DNA of 64,000 nucleotides from Prostheceraeus crozeri (Eukaryota > Platyhelminthes > Polycladida > Euryleptidae), in assembly GCA_907163375.1 (NCBI GenBank), contig CAJQUW010010395.1, positions 1 to 64,000 on the forward strand, given 5' to 3'. The translations under genes were made by a program, and so were the position numbers. Within the stretch, counting starts at the first letter, position 1; each line of letters begins with the position of its first letter. This document shows, piece by piece, positions 32,110 to 45,221 of this stretch. The notes beneath the pieces were generated by a model, which was not told where the DNA came from, did no database searches, and saw nothing but the letters and a program-made list of their open reading frames with translations.

Positions 32110-33003
32110 TTCAAAAAAGAAATTTAGTTCTCTTCAGTGTCCGTCGTAAATTTCAAACTAGGATAAATATCATTCAATTTGTGAAAAATTATGTCGACGC
32201 TGCGTCGATTTTTCTCGACCATTAAAATATCATCCACGTATCATGCAAAATAATGAATGTCGCTTAAATTGATGCAGATAATTTATTTTCCAAAATCCAA
32301 GGAAAATATTAGTTAAGACAAGACCGATAGCCAATAGGGCTCCTTGAATTGAATATCCTTCATTGATAATTGCAACGGCTCTTTCAGAAATGAGAATATG
32401 TAATATCCAAAGTCAAGCCATTCTTAAAGATGGTCTCCTCGATCATGTTTATTGTATCCAAAAGTGAAGCATTCGCATGCAGCGTTACCGCTTCTTAAGA
32501 TACCATGACTTTGTTACTGATATCCAAATCTTGCACCTCATCGACTAGGGTGAATGAGTCTTTCAGAGAAAAGACACTCAAAGTTGTCAGGACTGGTTTT
32601 AAACTGAATCCAGTAATTTTGCCCAAGCATGTTGAGCAGAAAATGACATACTAAAAATTGAACTAAATGGAATATCATTGTTTAAATCATTGTGGCAATC
32701 CGTACAGCCGAGGGACTCTAGATCCATGGGGTTTTACTTTCTAAAAGATCTCCTTGGTGATGACATCATCATCCATACGCAAAGTTTTAGCCGATTCGGG
32801 ATTTTAATCTCAGTCTTCGAGGTGCCATCAATATGGTTATCGTCAAGCTTGAACTTGGACGGGTCATCGAGGATTGATTCCATCTTGCTAACATAGTCAG
32901 CTCTGTATAATAGAACGACACCGTTCCCCTTATCAGGTTTCGAAATCACCAAATCCTTTCTCAATCTCTCATTCAGAGGACCCAGTTGTTTACGAGATTG
33001 CAT
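32110..33003 (-). pseudogene. PLE 3 reverse transcriptase, N-terminal part
   Basis: On the minus strand, LVISKPDKGNGVVLLYRADY and KMESILDDPSKFKL (about 32965-32845) form the DKG block. LKDSFTLVDEVQDLDISNK (near 32555) leads into a damaged motif A, then a damaged motif B (IQGALLAIGLVLTNIFLGFW, near 32340). YVDDILM (motif C, near 32240) and YPSLKFTTDTEE are followed by ISFLNT, ending at the junction with PLE 2. Stops and frameshifts occur throughout. Confidence 0.78.
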
Positions 33004-33104
33004 TAAACTTCTTTGAATATCTCAATTTCCATATATGGAAGATAATCCATCCTCACACTCTCAGCATCAAATATAAATTGTCCATCAAAGTGGATTGCCT
33101 CGGA

Positions 33105-33245
33105 CCGCTGCTGTGGCCTTGTGGTAGAGTGTTCGCTCTGCGTCCGGGAGACTTCGGTTCCAACCTTGGTCGAGTCAAACCTAATGCTTATAATATAGGT
33201 ACCCCCTGCATTCTTGCTAAACACTCAGCACAAAAAGAATGGGAG
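33105..33245 (+). mobile_element. tRNA-derived SINE (copy B)
   Basis: A-box TGGCCTTGTGGTAGAGTGTT (33113-33132), GCTCTGCGTCCGGGAGAC and B-box CGGTTCCAACC (33155-33165), then TTGGTCGAGTCAAACCTAA. The head aligns with copy A at 19545-19630 in the opposite orientation. The tail after about 33190 differs from copy A. It lies at the 5' edge of PLE 3. Confidence 0.72.
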
Positions 33246-34390
33246 TGGGATAAATAACAACTCGGTCACATGGAAGAAAGATTCCGCACCTTATGTGGTT
33301 CCGAATATAAGAGGTTAATTTATTTCTCCCACTTCTCTCGTTCTCACGCACAGACACACTACGCACCCAATGTAATACGTTGATTTCCGGTTCTCTTCTC
33401 TTTCTCCTGCAATAACTCCGACAGCATAAAATCAAATGGAGAAAAATTGCAAATGTATCTTCAGTCAGTATCACCAGTGCCTAAAAAATAGTGCATGCTA
33501 TTTTTGCCAGTAATCAAATGACCGCTTAGAGGAAGTATTCTAACTTCTGACCAAAAATGATCGAAAAGACGAGAAAACTTGCATAGCAATGCATGCATTG
33601 GTTTCATTTTTCGCATTTTAAATCATTCGCATTTCCGCCTGATTTCTCGCCTATTTTGTTCAAAGTTTCAATAGTAAGGCAGGATAGTGAGTAATCGCAG
33701 GCATTTAGGTTATAGGGTTTAGGCCTGATGGAAGTATTGGGTAAACCATATTGACATCGATTAATGCTGAGTATCCAGCCACAAGTCCGTAACTGATCGT
33801 CTAGCCGGGCGGTTTGGTGTGGTTGAATTTCAAATCGACTACCCGTGAACGATCGATCCTTATCTATATATTTTAAATATTGTTCAAAATAGTAATAATT
33901 TTTTGGTTAAGCGATAATTTACAATCAACCGATTGACACCCTAGATAAGGAAAAAACTTGTATACAGCACAGGTCAGGCTATTGTCAACATGGGGAAAGG
34001 ATGCAGAAGAAAACGAGAAAATGTCAAGCGAATGATAGAAATCAACAAAGTGCGCAGTCATTATGGCGGAATCATGGGAATAATGAAAGAAAGATTCGGA
34101 TGATTAACTTAGAATTTTAATTCATATTGGAGCACTTCTGAGTTATGGAAGTGCCCACCGATCTCTGCGTCTATCAAATACATTCATTTTCAATTTATCC
34201 TTACTTAAAATTTGCAACATTTCAATTACGATTTTCTATCTGTAATTATTATCATTTTTATCGTCTGCAAATCTTCAGGAGTTTTGAAATGGAGCATATG
34301 ACATTTCCGGCGACATTTGTTGTCATGGTAAAATAAACTCCACTATAAATCCGTATAAATGCATTCTCTGGTAGTTCCAATCAACAACTG
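33246..34390. other. Spacer upstream of the DEG/ENaC gene
   Basis: No coding sequence or named repeat was recognised. Confidence 0.45.
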
Positions 34391-37300
34391 ATGATGCAAG
34401 CAAGTCCTCAGAGGAGAGGTGCACAGAAGCTTCTCTCGGTAGCCCATAAAGCCCATGGGATAGGCTCAAAGACTCTTGCAATCCGTGGTTTCAGATGGAT
34501 TCTCATCATTTGCAGCACAACTATATTTTCTTATCATTTGAGCTTACTCGTTAAACGTTATCTGAACCAACCATTGTTGATTAATCCTGTGCCTCGTGGG
34601 GCCATGTTCCAATTTCCTGACGTACATGTATGTCCGAAGCTTCCCTTCTCCAAAAGTTTGATGGATCATCTATCATTGTCCAATTCTTCGATATGGACAG
34701 AATTCATGAAGACGAAGATAAGGATATCACAGACGATGAAGAACTTGTCACACCATTTGCCAAAGGGATTTTTGAGAGAAATGGAAGAACGAGCTTTGTG
34801 GGACACTGTAGGCGCTGGACATTTACAACGGATGCTCGCCGAAGATATCGGTGGAATGTTCCTTCGCTTCAAAATTGATGGAGTTAGTGAGTAAATCTAA
34901 ATATAGTAATCAGTAATATAGGTTTTTAAAGAAGTACACCATTTTCCACAGAAATTATGCAGCTTTGCTGGTGCAACAGTTAACTTTCGTGATGCAAATT
35001 CAGTTATTTTTCATTATCATAATCAAAGATGAACAAAATTTTCTATCGAACGTCTTTTTTGAGCAGAGATTGCAGAAATCAGAAAAATTAGCAGAAGACG
35101 AAAAAATTGCTGTTAAACAAGATTTGTGCCCAATCATAGTTTGAAGAGAAAACAACGCTAATTTTACTATCGCGGTAGCTATTCCGCGGAATTTTTCTTC
35201 TTATTTTTCTATTTTATGTGCTCCTCGGTCCCCTTTTCTTCTCCCAATTTTAGAATCTCTGTATATATCTCGTTACCGTCCTGACCTATGTATCCACAAA
35301 GACTTAAAACATATCCTACGTTTGCCTTAGATTTAGCTTTTTTCTTTTGTCATGCCTTCATTACTTTCTATTGTCTATTCTATTTCTATTTAGGCATGAA
35401 AATTATCATTGGGAGCGTCGAGTAACACTTGGCTTTGAAAGCGCGGAAATTCATATCTGCAATCGAGTTTCTGTAAACTTTATATAGACACATTGAAAGT
35501 TCTTAACACTTTTGCAATGTTAGAAGAGTTATCCGCAACTTCATCCAGAAAGAAATTGAGCGTAAAAATTGAAGACAAATTTGAACTGTTTTGTGCTAAC
35601 ACAAAGAACAATTAGTCAATAGTGCTTTGAAGAGCTGCAGTTGAGATTTCATTCAGTATACATGTACACAGTCTCCTTTGCCACCGATCATCGGATTTTG
35701 CAATCAATTGACGTCTTTGAACATCTAATTATGCAAACTCTTCATATTGTTTACTATGTAATTTTCTATTCGCTGCAATTTCGTGATGAAATCGGAAGAC
35801 AATGTGCATTTCAAAACTTGCATTTTAGACATGGTTTTAAAGCTAGTAAGATTACAGAATTGAATATTTTGTTTATCTGCTCCAAAGCCCGCGCAGATGA
35901 ACCTAATTCTGTGAGCAAGATAATACAAACTACATGTACCTTTAATCATATATTGCCGGTATCAAGTTAAAGCATGATTACAACTAGTCAAACCAAAATT
36001 CATTCTATTCATTCTGTCAAATATTTTTATGGCGGATAAGTATAAAAGCATAATAATCATATTCATTCCATGAGTTATTTCAGGAATTGCATGCTCTAGC
36101 CAATGTAAGCTACATACGTTTCTTAATGTAGTGCGTAGCGTTAAGCGTGAAATTTCTCTTGAGAATCCAAAGTTATTGAGCAAATGACTTGAAGTACAAA
36201 AAAACATGTGCAACATCGGCATTGTTAGAATTCAAACTCTTAATAGAAGCATTTGCTTTGAGCGGAAAGAGGATGATTTTAGTTACGAGCAGTAGAATTT
36301 ATATTTTCGAGCAGAAGAGCATATGTGCTCATGATTAATTATTTTGAGAAGTAAATGAAATCAATGGAAAAAATCAGTGGAAAAATTAGATTTGATATCT
36401 TTGTTTTTTACAAGCCTTTCGTTACGCCCAATTTCCACTGATAAGAATAAATAAATTTCTATTCCTGCCAGCACCGATAAAGATACTTATCATCACCTTT
36501 ATATTTCAGAGGCAAATGACTCCGAATTTGAAGTCATGCCACATTGGCATCATATCTTCTGTTACAAATACTCCGCCAATGTCAATTCCTTCAAGATGCT
36601 TCTCGTTCAGTTCACTGGTACTTCAAGTCATCTCACGTTTCCATCACTCTCAAAGGAGGCAGGGAAAGATATCTTGTATTTCGTAGGAGAAACAGACGAA
36701 ATACCATCGTCAGGTATGGCAATTTATCTGACTCCTAAAGGGCATTACCCAGACGAATCAACAGGAGCTAGGAAAACAATGATTCGAACGGGCTCGGAGT
36801 CAACCATTGCTCTTCACCAACGAATTTACAACGCTTTCAACACAAGGGAGAAACCTTGCCTCGATCCACAACCACCGGTACAGTTCGTGAATTTTCTTCA
36901 GCCTTCAGAGCCTGTGATCTACGAATATTCCAAATGGACATGCGTAAGTCGATGGAAAGCCGAATTGCTTGCCGCCCGATGTGGATGTGCTGCACGTGAG
37001 ATTCCTGTTCCAAGTGACCTTACAATCAATAACAAACCTCTTACTTCATGCGATGATTTTCAAATTTATTGGGATGGAAAAGTGACCGCTAAAGAAATGG
37101 CAGAACGGCACAAATGTTATAAAAAAGTTGAGAAGGAAATTGCACGCGATTTAGAAACAAACGTGTCTTGTAGCACAGATAAAGCTTTGTGCAAGAGTAC
37201 TGCGTATTTCCAAGAAACCTTCAGTGTAACTTGGCCTGAATCTCAGCATGTGAATCATATCCTAGATAAATACATAAAACCCAAGCTGAAGCATGAACCT

Positions 37301-37741
37301 ACGACTATTCAAAACGAAACAGGTTTGGAAGCATTTTATCACAAAATTGCTCGGATAGCGAAGAAAGACATAGATCCCCCAATACAATCTTCTTTGATGG
37401 GCATCATCAGAGAAAATCTATTCTCTTTGACAATTGCCCGCGGGGCCTTTCGAGCTGCTGTCATCGAAGAAAGTGAAGCATATCCTATCGCTAATTTAAT
37501 TTCAGATTTTGGTGGAATCATTGGCATGTATTTGGGAGCCAATCTCTTATCATTGATTATGCTTATTGAGACATTATTTGGGCTGACCCAGCTCGTGCAA
37601 AAGATCGGGAAAGTGAAAAGCAAGGAAGGTGAAATTGGAAATGTGCATCCAAATTCTGAACTACAGTTTGAAGACAAATTGAAGAGTTTTGACAATAAAT
37701 GTGACGATAGTAAGGTGCAAAACAATGACCTCTTGGAATGA
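34391..37741 (+). CDS. DEG/ENaC family sodium channel subunit, two exons
   Basis: Exon 1 is 34391-34886 and exon 2 is 36510-37741, joined through a GTGAGT donor and a TTTATATTTCAG acceptor. The join restores one frame of 575 residues, normal for the family. The N-terminus carries the HG gating motif (residues 22-23) before TM1 (about 34-54). A large cysteine-containing extracellular domain follows, beginning with FPDVHVCP and including SCDDF, CGC and CSTDKALC. TM2 (about 500-522) is preceded by DFGGIIGMYLG. The pore motif, usually G-x-S in this family, reads GAN (508-510). These channels are trimeric, amiloride-type sodium channels gated by protons, peptides or force; the ligand cannot be inferred. 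The C-terminal tail is short and charged. An AATAAA overlaps the stop (37741-37746). The 1.6-kb intron holds no recognised element. The start is the first ATG of a frame that opens shortly before the HG motif. Confidence 0.9.
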
Positions 37742-40700
37742 ATAAATAGTAAAGTCTGGCATGAGCGAGCAATGCGCTTACATTATTAAGTAACAATTAT
37801 TGATCATAAGTACAGTGTACATACATGCATAACGAACAAGATTTGATGTTTTTTCACGGAATGTCAGCGAAATGTGCATTCTCAAGCTTCAGGAAGGTTG
37901 CAGATACCAAGGAATATGAATGAATAACATTTTTATCGAAAATGCATTTCGATTGATAGCTCTATTCAACCCCCTCCTGGGAGCCTCATGACATCTGTCA
38001 GAGGACTGACAAACTGCAGTTTGCATGGACTTCTGTCTTCTAAGTTTTAGGAATACTGTGATGCAACATCTTGATACTTGAGGCAATTTAGCCCCGGTCA
38101 AATTTTGCAGATAAACATTGAAGAAGAATAAGTTCTTCCGAACACTTCCAACCATTCTTGTTATGAAATAACATGGAAATAAAAAAACTACACTTTGAGC
38201 TTAGCTTAAAATGAATTCATGTAGCTCAATGTCTAGCATCTGGATCACGAGAATTGAGTACGATGAATGAATTGAGTACGACTGGCAATATAATTATTCA
38301 AAATGCTTGTTCTGCGACGTAAATTGACCTTCATAAACAGCTGATATTTCACGACTCCCTAGTCTCATCATCAGAGCATGTGAACCAGAGATACAAGCTT
38401 AATTTTACTTCTTTACATAGAGACACGAACCTAGAGCACAAATCACCGCTGCAGACAACAACAATGAATGATAGAAGGTGAAGTAAAAACAGATATTTTC
38501 AGAAGAATGAGCGGTAAGTACAGGACTTCAACAAAGGATCAACGGTGAATTGAAACTGTGCAAAATATACAAGCAAAAGAAACATAAATAGAGAAAACCA
38601 AATAAACAACAAAATAACAAATTGAGAAATTCAATCCTTTTTCAGGGGTAGATAAACTCTTTAAACATTGAGACAGTGGAAATGTCGCTAGACATGAAAT
38701 GCCGTTGATTAAAATTACTAATAACTTAAATTAAAATGCAATTGATTACAATTGCTACATTGATAGAAATGTAGAATTTAAAAAAAAGCTTACTACATTT
38801 CTATCAATGTAATTGATTTCAATTAAAAAATAATTGTAGTAATAGTGGGATGAACCATCAGTAGTGTTGCATCTTTCCGATTTACGTTTCTGCTAGTTAC
38901 TGAGCTTAATAAGTTGATCATTTTTCATTCATTGCCACGAGAAAGCTGCATTAAGTTTTTTTAGAGCTAGTTAATCGAAGTGGTTACAAAAGCATTGCAA
39001 TTGTAAGCCAATGGATTAGATAGCAACATCAGTCCACATCAGGACTACTTCAATTAATTGATGATGCAGGTAGTGTAGTTTCTAAAATGTATAATTATGT
39101 GCTTGACGTGCATTTGTCAAAATATTTCACATTTCTACAATTATCATAATATATATTTGGTCATGTTAATTATCTACTTCAGAATAAAGCTTGTGATGCG
39201 TACCTAACCGGAAAACACAGGCCTACAAATTTTATTATAATATGCTATCGATGATCTGTTGTTGTCTAAATAATACAGGTACAAAAAAATGTATCAGACC
39301 TCTATAAATAATATTTCAAGACATGATTCAGGCCAAAACACACTTTCATTTTTATAAAAGCGTGACACATCATGTGCATTAAGTAAGGAGTGCAAAATGT
39401 ATCAAGTATTCAAAACAATAGAAACATCAACTGCGCTACATATTTTTGATAGTCCTGATGAATAGCAACTTCTATATGTATATACAAAAGCGCTTCAGGA
39501 CAATTTAAGTATTATTATTAACCAAAACAAGTTAAAATAATAAAAGCACAGATTTTCAAACAGTAGCTACAGTCCGTCATCAGGTAGAAGGATGATGCAA
39601 GGGAATTAAAATGAGAGTAATGATGGCAGTTCAAAATCAAGATATCTGCTGTCTGAGATGTCAGTAAATATCATCGATATTGATGTGACGATTTATGGAG
39701 GAGTCTGATGAATACCACGCAAAAGCTTTTTGAAGCGCTTTTATTTCTGAAAAACATTTTACTCAAGATGCCTATCTTTACAATAATATAAGCTTGTGGT
39801 AAACATTCTAATAAAGGAAAAGCCGAAAGAGCTTGACTGGATATAAAATGACACGAGTCCCCTGTATTCTCGGATAGTATGTAGGCCTACATATATGTAG
39901 GTACCCTGCCAACCATGCTTGGTAGGCCTATATTACATGATAATGTGTCGCTTATGCTACACCTTATACTCCGCTTGTAATTGTTGTTTCCAGCAGTGAA
40001 GTTTATAGAACATTGCGGTTGTGACCACAATTTTGATAATTTTCGGTTGCGCCAGCGATTGCGACCACAACGAATTTTTCGATGTTGCGATTGCGATTGC
40101 GGCGCAATTATTTTACAGTTGCGTACCAAGCACTACATATTATAAGCTTGCTAAGTACTAGAGGTACGTAGTCGTCAAAGTTAGACCTCAGTGCAACGCG
40201 AAAAACCAATGTGTTCATGCCACGTTGGTGTCACGAACGCAGACTTCTATGTACTAAGTACCTATTACCAACGTCCAACAAAACAAGAGAGAGCGAGAAC
40301 TGCAAATTTCACCTGTGTGATTTATTGAAGCGCAAAATGTCAAATAATTTTTTTAAGCCATCAAATGAAAATTATGATGAAAAACTTCGCTAAAAAATTT
40401 GATAGATTCTAGCTACAAAAAGCCTATTGAAAAATATTTATGCAAATTAAGGACAAATGCCGCATTAGTAGGTATGATAGTAGTACATTTGGCATGTTTA
40501 CTGAATATCAAGAAGCCTGATAGGAAATTTTCATTGTTTCAATTTCGTGACGTGCCTTAATTTCGTAATGAATTTGATGATGCATAAACATACATTGTCT
40601 GACTTAAATCATAACTATAATTGTTTAAAGCATTTCGTAGAAAGCTTGTGTTTCGTGCACATACCTAATGGAGTAATACCTAGGAATCTAAATGGGGTAT

Positions 40701-43700
40701 TAAGGAAATCGGTCGTTCATTAAAACAACTTAGCGAAAAATATGATCTGTCAGTTGACAAGTGCATTAAGTGATCCGTGGCAATTACTGCAAACAATACT
40801 GTAGCATGAAAATATGAGAAACCTGCACTGTAAACCGCTCACTACCAAACACATGCGAAGGATGGATACCAAAATACAAAGAAGCTGTTCGTATCGCTAC
40901 ATCCCAAACACATGCGAATACATACGAAAGGAAGTCAATATTCGTATGCAAAACATAACGAATCTCTGTAAATAAACGAGAATTTTGCATAAATTGTTTG
41001 TTAGTTTCAAATTAGTTTCAATGTGAATTTGGCATAAATTTGTATGAAATTTTCGTATCCAGTGATCTATAATGCATCAAGTAACAGCAATTATTGATCT
41101 TCTTTATGATTTAAATCATCGCTTCCATGCTTCTTATAGGAATAAAAGATGATTTTACGATTGAAGGCTAATCTTAATTCTAAACTAGCCTGTGGGATAG
41201 AATATGCTGACGACCTGCAGCTGATGAAGTTTCGCTTTAAAAGCCACCTAATACTTGAAAAGCCAAAACCTTGATCTAATAGACCTATCATACCTATCTT
41301 AAATTAATCCTACCTTAAATCATACCTACCTACATTAAATCGCATTTAGAAGCTTCCATTTCTCGGAAAATTGTCGGCTCATTGTGAGTCAATAAAATTG
41401 ACTTGACTTGAAGTATTGAGAAGGATCATAGTCATAGACAAAGAAAATGAATTGATCAAGAATAGATTAGTTGTATGCCTCTCTCGCTCCTTTTCAAATG
41501 CAATTATGCTACAATCATCCCTACTCTATGGCTAAACGAAATAAAACTCGACATATATCAACTCATATCAAGATACATGTATATCTCAATTGAAGTGTCT
41601 TTTTTAAAATGAACAAACAGACCATTTGTCTGTTGCCCTGGGACTGCACAACTTCATTCGTATCCCTGTCGACACAATTGATAAAAACCCGACCTCTACT
41701 CCTTTGTAACAAACGACTTAGGCCTATATAAACTGAAGCCATACTCGTCTTTCACCGTTGAGCATTGATCAATTGCTTTCCAATCACCTACTGACTTTTA
41801 AATTTGGTCGTAGTGTAATAGATATGACTTCTCAGTTTGGCCTCAAGCTATTCTATGGCCTGCAAATGCAATAAAACCCAAAAAATGAAAAAGACTGGCA
41901 TTGATTAGGTCACCCAGGTGCCCAATAGGGTCCGGGTCAATGAAGCCCTTGATCCGTTGACCCGGAACTAAAGTGCACCGCAAATAACCCGGTTCCACAT
42001 GTATCTGTGGTAAGCAGGCACTGTTTCTGATGCATCATAAAACTCACTCAATCATAAAGAGAAGAGTCCCAAGCTTTTTGTAATATTTGCATGCAGGCTA
42101 TGAATTGCAATTGCATTGAAAGAGGATTTATAGAGCGGATTTTGATTTTCTAATCACAGTCGAAAGCGATGAACGTCATCTTCTTGCTTTGTTAAAGAAA
42201 AAATGAATATTGTTTACAATAAAGGTGATGGCTTATGTTAGCAGGACGATGAAGACATAGTCGGTTCAAACTTATTTTCGATTCGTTCCACAGTTTTATT
42301 TTTCATGTGTCGGATCTCATACTGCTCCAGCAAACAGTTATTGGTGAGTTTGTGCGCACTTGTGGAGTAAGGTAATCAAGTAGAACAGGAAGGCGTCATA
42401 CTTCAACAAACCTTTTAGATGATCATTAAACATATCCTCCGCGTGTCAAAAGTAATTTCACATATCACGCCACTTGACACAACAGTTGTTCAGCCTCTGC
42501 GGCAAGGTTGTGTTTTAGCATTATCTGCACCGTGTTCATCTGTGCCGAACAGCATGAAAATGGTAGACATGCATTTATTATTTCAGACAAACACAAATTC
42601 GGGCTATGTTGGATTTCAATAGCAATTGTTCGAAAAATGTGTAAATTTCTTGAAATATACTGGACGTCAAAAGACGCACAGAAAGCAAAACGATTTTTAT
42701 AATCAACTAAACGATTTTGAAGACTTCTAGTTTTCTGCAGTAAATAATTAATGACCATCCCTGACAAATAAAAGAGGTCTATTTTATCACAGCTGCCGGG
42801 AACTTATTTATGTTTCAAAATCATATTAATTATGAGTAAGTTGAAATCTGATTTCGCGGTGTGATCATTTGCTGACATAATCAAATAGAGGACAAAATTT
42901 CGTGCGTTCTCTGTATTAATTAACCCTCAGAAATGCATGAAAAGGAGATGTAAGTAAGCATCATCAGAAATATTTTCCAAAAATAGTTTTAAGCGCGAAT
43001 TTTGAAGAATCACTACACTTATGACTTTTATAAGTTACATGGGAGCATCATGCAAAATTTCACATTCACACATACTGAGCGCTCATACAAATGCATATTA
43101 TGTGTTGCAAATGACATCATGCTGCGAAATATCGGTAAGGAGACATGGAGGCCATAAAAGAACAAAATGAAAAATTTAGAAAAATTTAGATATGTATAAG
43201 TATGCAAGATGTTCACACTGATTTTGGTTCTTCCATAAATGTGAGTGCTGTATTTTAACTTAGAAACTATTTAAGGATGACATTCCTATGATATGCGATC
43301 TCGAAAATGACAAGTTTAGATATAAAGCCGCATTTTTTCAAGCAGACGTGCAGAACACCTTTATAAACTGAAGTAAGGATAATAAGAACACGATCAGTTT
43401 TGGATCTCTACTGCTGAATAGATCGGCAATTAGAGAAATGCGAATGCCATGAAGAAATCACTGAGAAGGGGGGAAGTCATAGTAATATTGCTCAATTCTA
43501 AAAAGAAAACAAGACTTTGAATGAACACTTACATGAAAAACAGAACGCTTTCAACAGAACAAATTCAATAGCTTGCCACATAATTAAAATGAAATTCTAG
43601 CAGCAATGTTATCCTGGTTTTTCTTAAAGGAGTTATACAAAGAACAGACAAAATTTGTCTGAATGATGGCATGCGACTAAAATTGCATACAAATTGCAAC

Positions 43701-45221
43701 ATTACTGTTTCACAAACTGGGAAACGTAAATTTGATAATACTTTTTGAAAGAATTCACGAAATGTTGTTCACATCGGAATTATGTCGCATTTATAGCTAT
43801 TGATTAAATGTTACAAAAGCTATAATATCACACAGTAGAGAAAGAGAGAGAGAGATTTAACCATCACTATTTTTTTATAGGATTCAAAGCACAAAATTGA
43901 CTCAAATGAAGCAACAAAATTTTGCGGCAACTTATTTTTGAGACTGTCTACATGGTTGAGCTCATGGTACTCCATTTGTAATATCCATTGTACGAAACTT
44001 TTGCGTTCAGCAATTTTCCGCGAGACACTCGCCCTCGCGAAACTCGCAAAAAATTTGTTGTTTTACAGTATGTAGGACTACATTAAGTCCTATCTGCATT
44101 TATTCAATTTCCTTCAGATTGCTGTGAATTTTGTAGATATAGTCCAACATGACAATAAAGTAAGCGCTAAGAAATAATGTACATGTAAGTGGTATTTCTG
44201 CTGAGCAAATTGCTTATTTTATAGAAATCAAGCTAATCAAAATTTCCACTCCATCCCATTTCCTTCTTCAACTATGGTTTAACCAATTTATTGGATGAAT
44301 ATACATGCATGTACAATGGGTAGGTAAATGCACAGTGCATTTAGCGAATCATTGCAAATAATCAACATTTTTGGACGATATATTTGAAAGTACTAAAACA
44401 ACACTTCATAACAATTTTTGCTTGCATGTAAACTGATTGCTTTGACTTTCAAAATCTAAAACCTGTGCTTTATCACCTATTTAACGCAATTGCATGTCTT
44501 CATCATTCATAAATTGCTTCGAAATCAAATAAATTCAATTGAAAACATATTTTTCATCATTGATACGAAAAGTGCTTTGATTCAAAACATTGATAATTTT
44601 ACAATCATTTTTTGAACTGAGAAAAGTTTTTAACTGACTAATGACATTAATGTATGATTTATTGATTTTAGATGTTAGTTATTGTCAAAGAAATTTCTTA
44701 CTGTAAACAATATCTATGAAATAAAAATCATGCTTAGGCCGATCATTTTGCTTTAAGAATCAGTCAATATCTTCATCAATTGACATTTCAGCTCTAAATG
44801 TCTGTTGAGGTGGCGAAATTTACTTAGCAAATTAAATTCAACATTTCACGTCTTTCTATTTACATTTTATCTATCATTGTTGAGCTACAACGCGTCCATC
44901 TACTACCGAACGAATTAGTCTGGCATTATCGCCTTGTCTATTGTTTTCATGACAATGAGACTCTCTGATGTCAAGATAATCTTGCGTGTTATAGCTGGTG
45001 ATGTTTGGTTGCTTTGATTCCTGTCGCTAAAGCGATCAAGTGGATGTTGAGGTTCATTGGTGTCAATTCCGTTGGGAACTCTACCGATACGAATACAAAT
45101 TCCGCCTTTGTTTTTCTTCCTGTGTCTGGAGAACGGTTGCCAAAGAGACTGAAACCTTCAAATAGATGTTAGTGAGAGACTTTTGCAGCAGAGTCCCCTC
45201 TGAATAACACGCGATAGCGAA
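37742..45221. other. Long gene-poor interval (7.5 kb)
   Basis: No protein family, tRNA or full transposon was recognised. Small items are two copies of GAATTGAGTACGA at 38252-38282, a hairpin at 38756-38811, a patch rich in GCGATTGCG near 40000-40110, a CCCGG/GGGTCC patch near 41930-41995, and a GA microsatellite at 43843-43856. Short open frames are scattered on both strands with no recognisable motif. Regulatory sequence for the flanking channel and EXD1-like genes could lie here. Confidence 0.45.
38756..38811. repeat. Perfect 19-bp inverted repeat
   Basis: TACATTGATAGAAATGTAG (38756-38774) and its complement (38793-38811) are separated by 18 AT-rich bases, within a larger ATTGATT-rich patch. 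Confidence 0.85.

Larger units (their letters stand above)
29593..33100 (-). mobile_element. Penelope-like element 3 (minus), interrupted by PLE 2
   Basis: Two minus-strand halves of one PLE protein flank PLE 2. The upstream half is 33003 down to about 32110. The downstream half is about 30060 down to 29593, where the post-RT connector starts with WPGLYTHFKKCAPFSSKTD. Together they follow the family order from DKGNG to the connector. The downstream nuclease domain is not recognisable in 29380-29592. A SINE abuts the other end at 33105. Confidence 0.8.
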
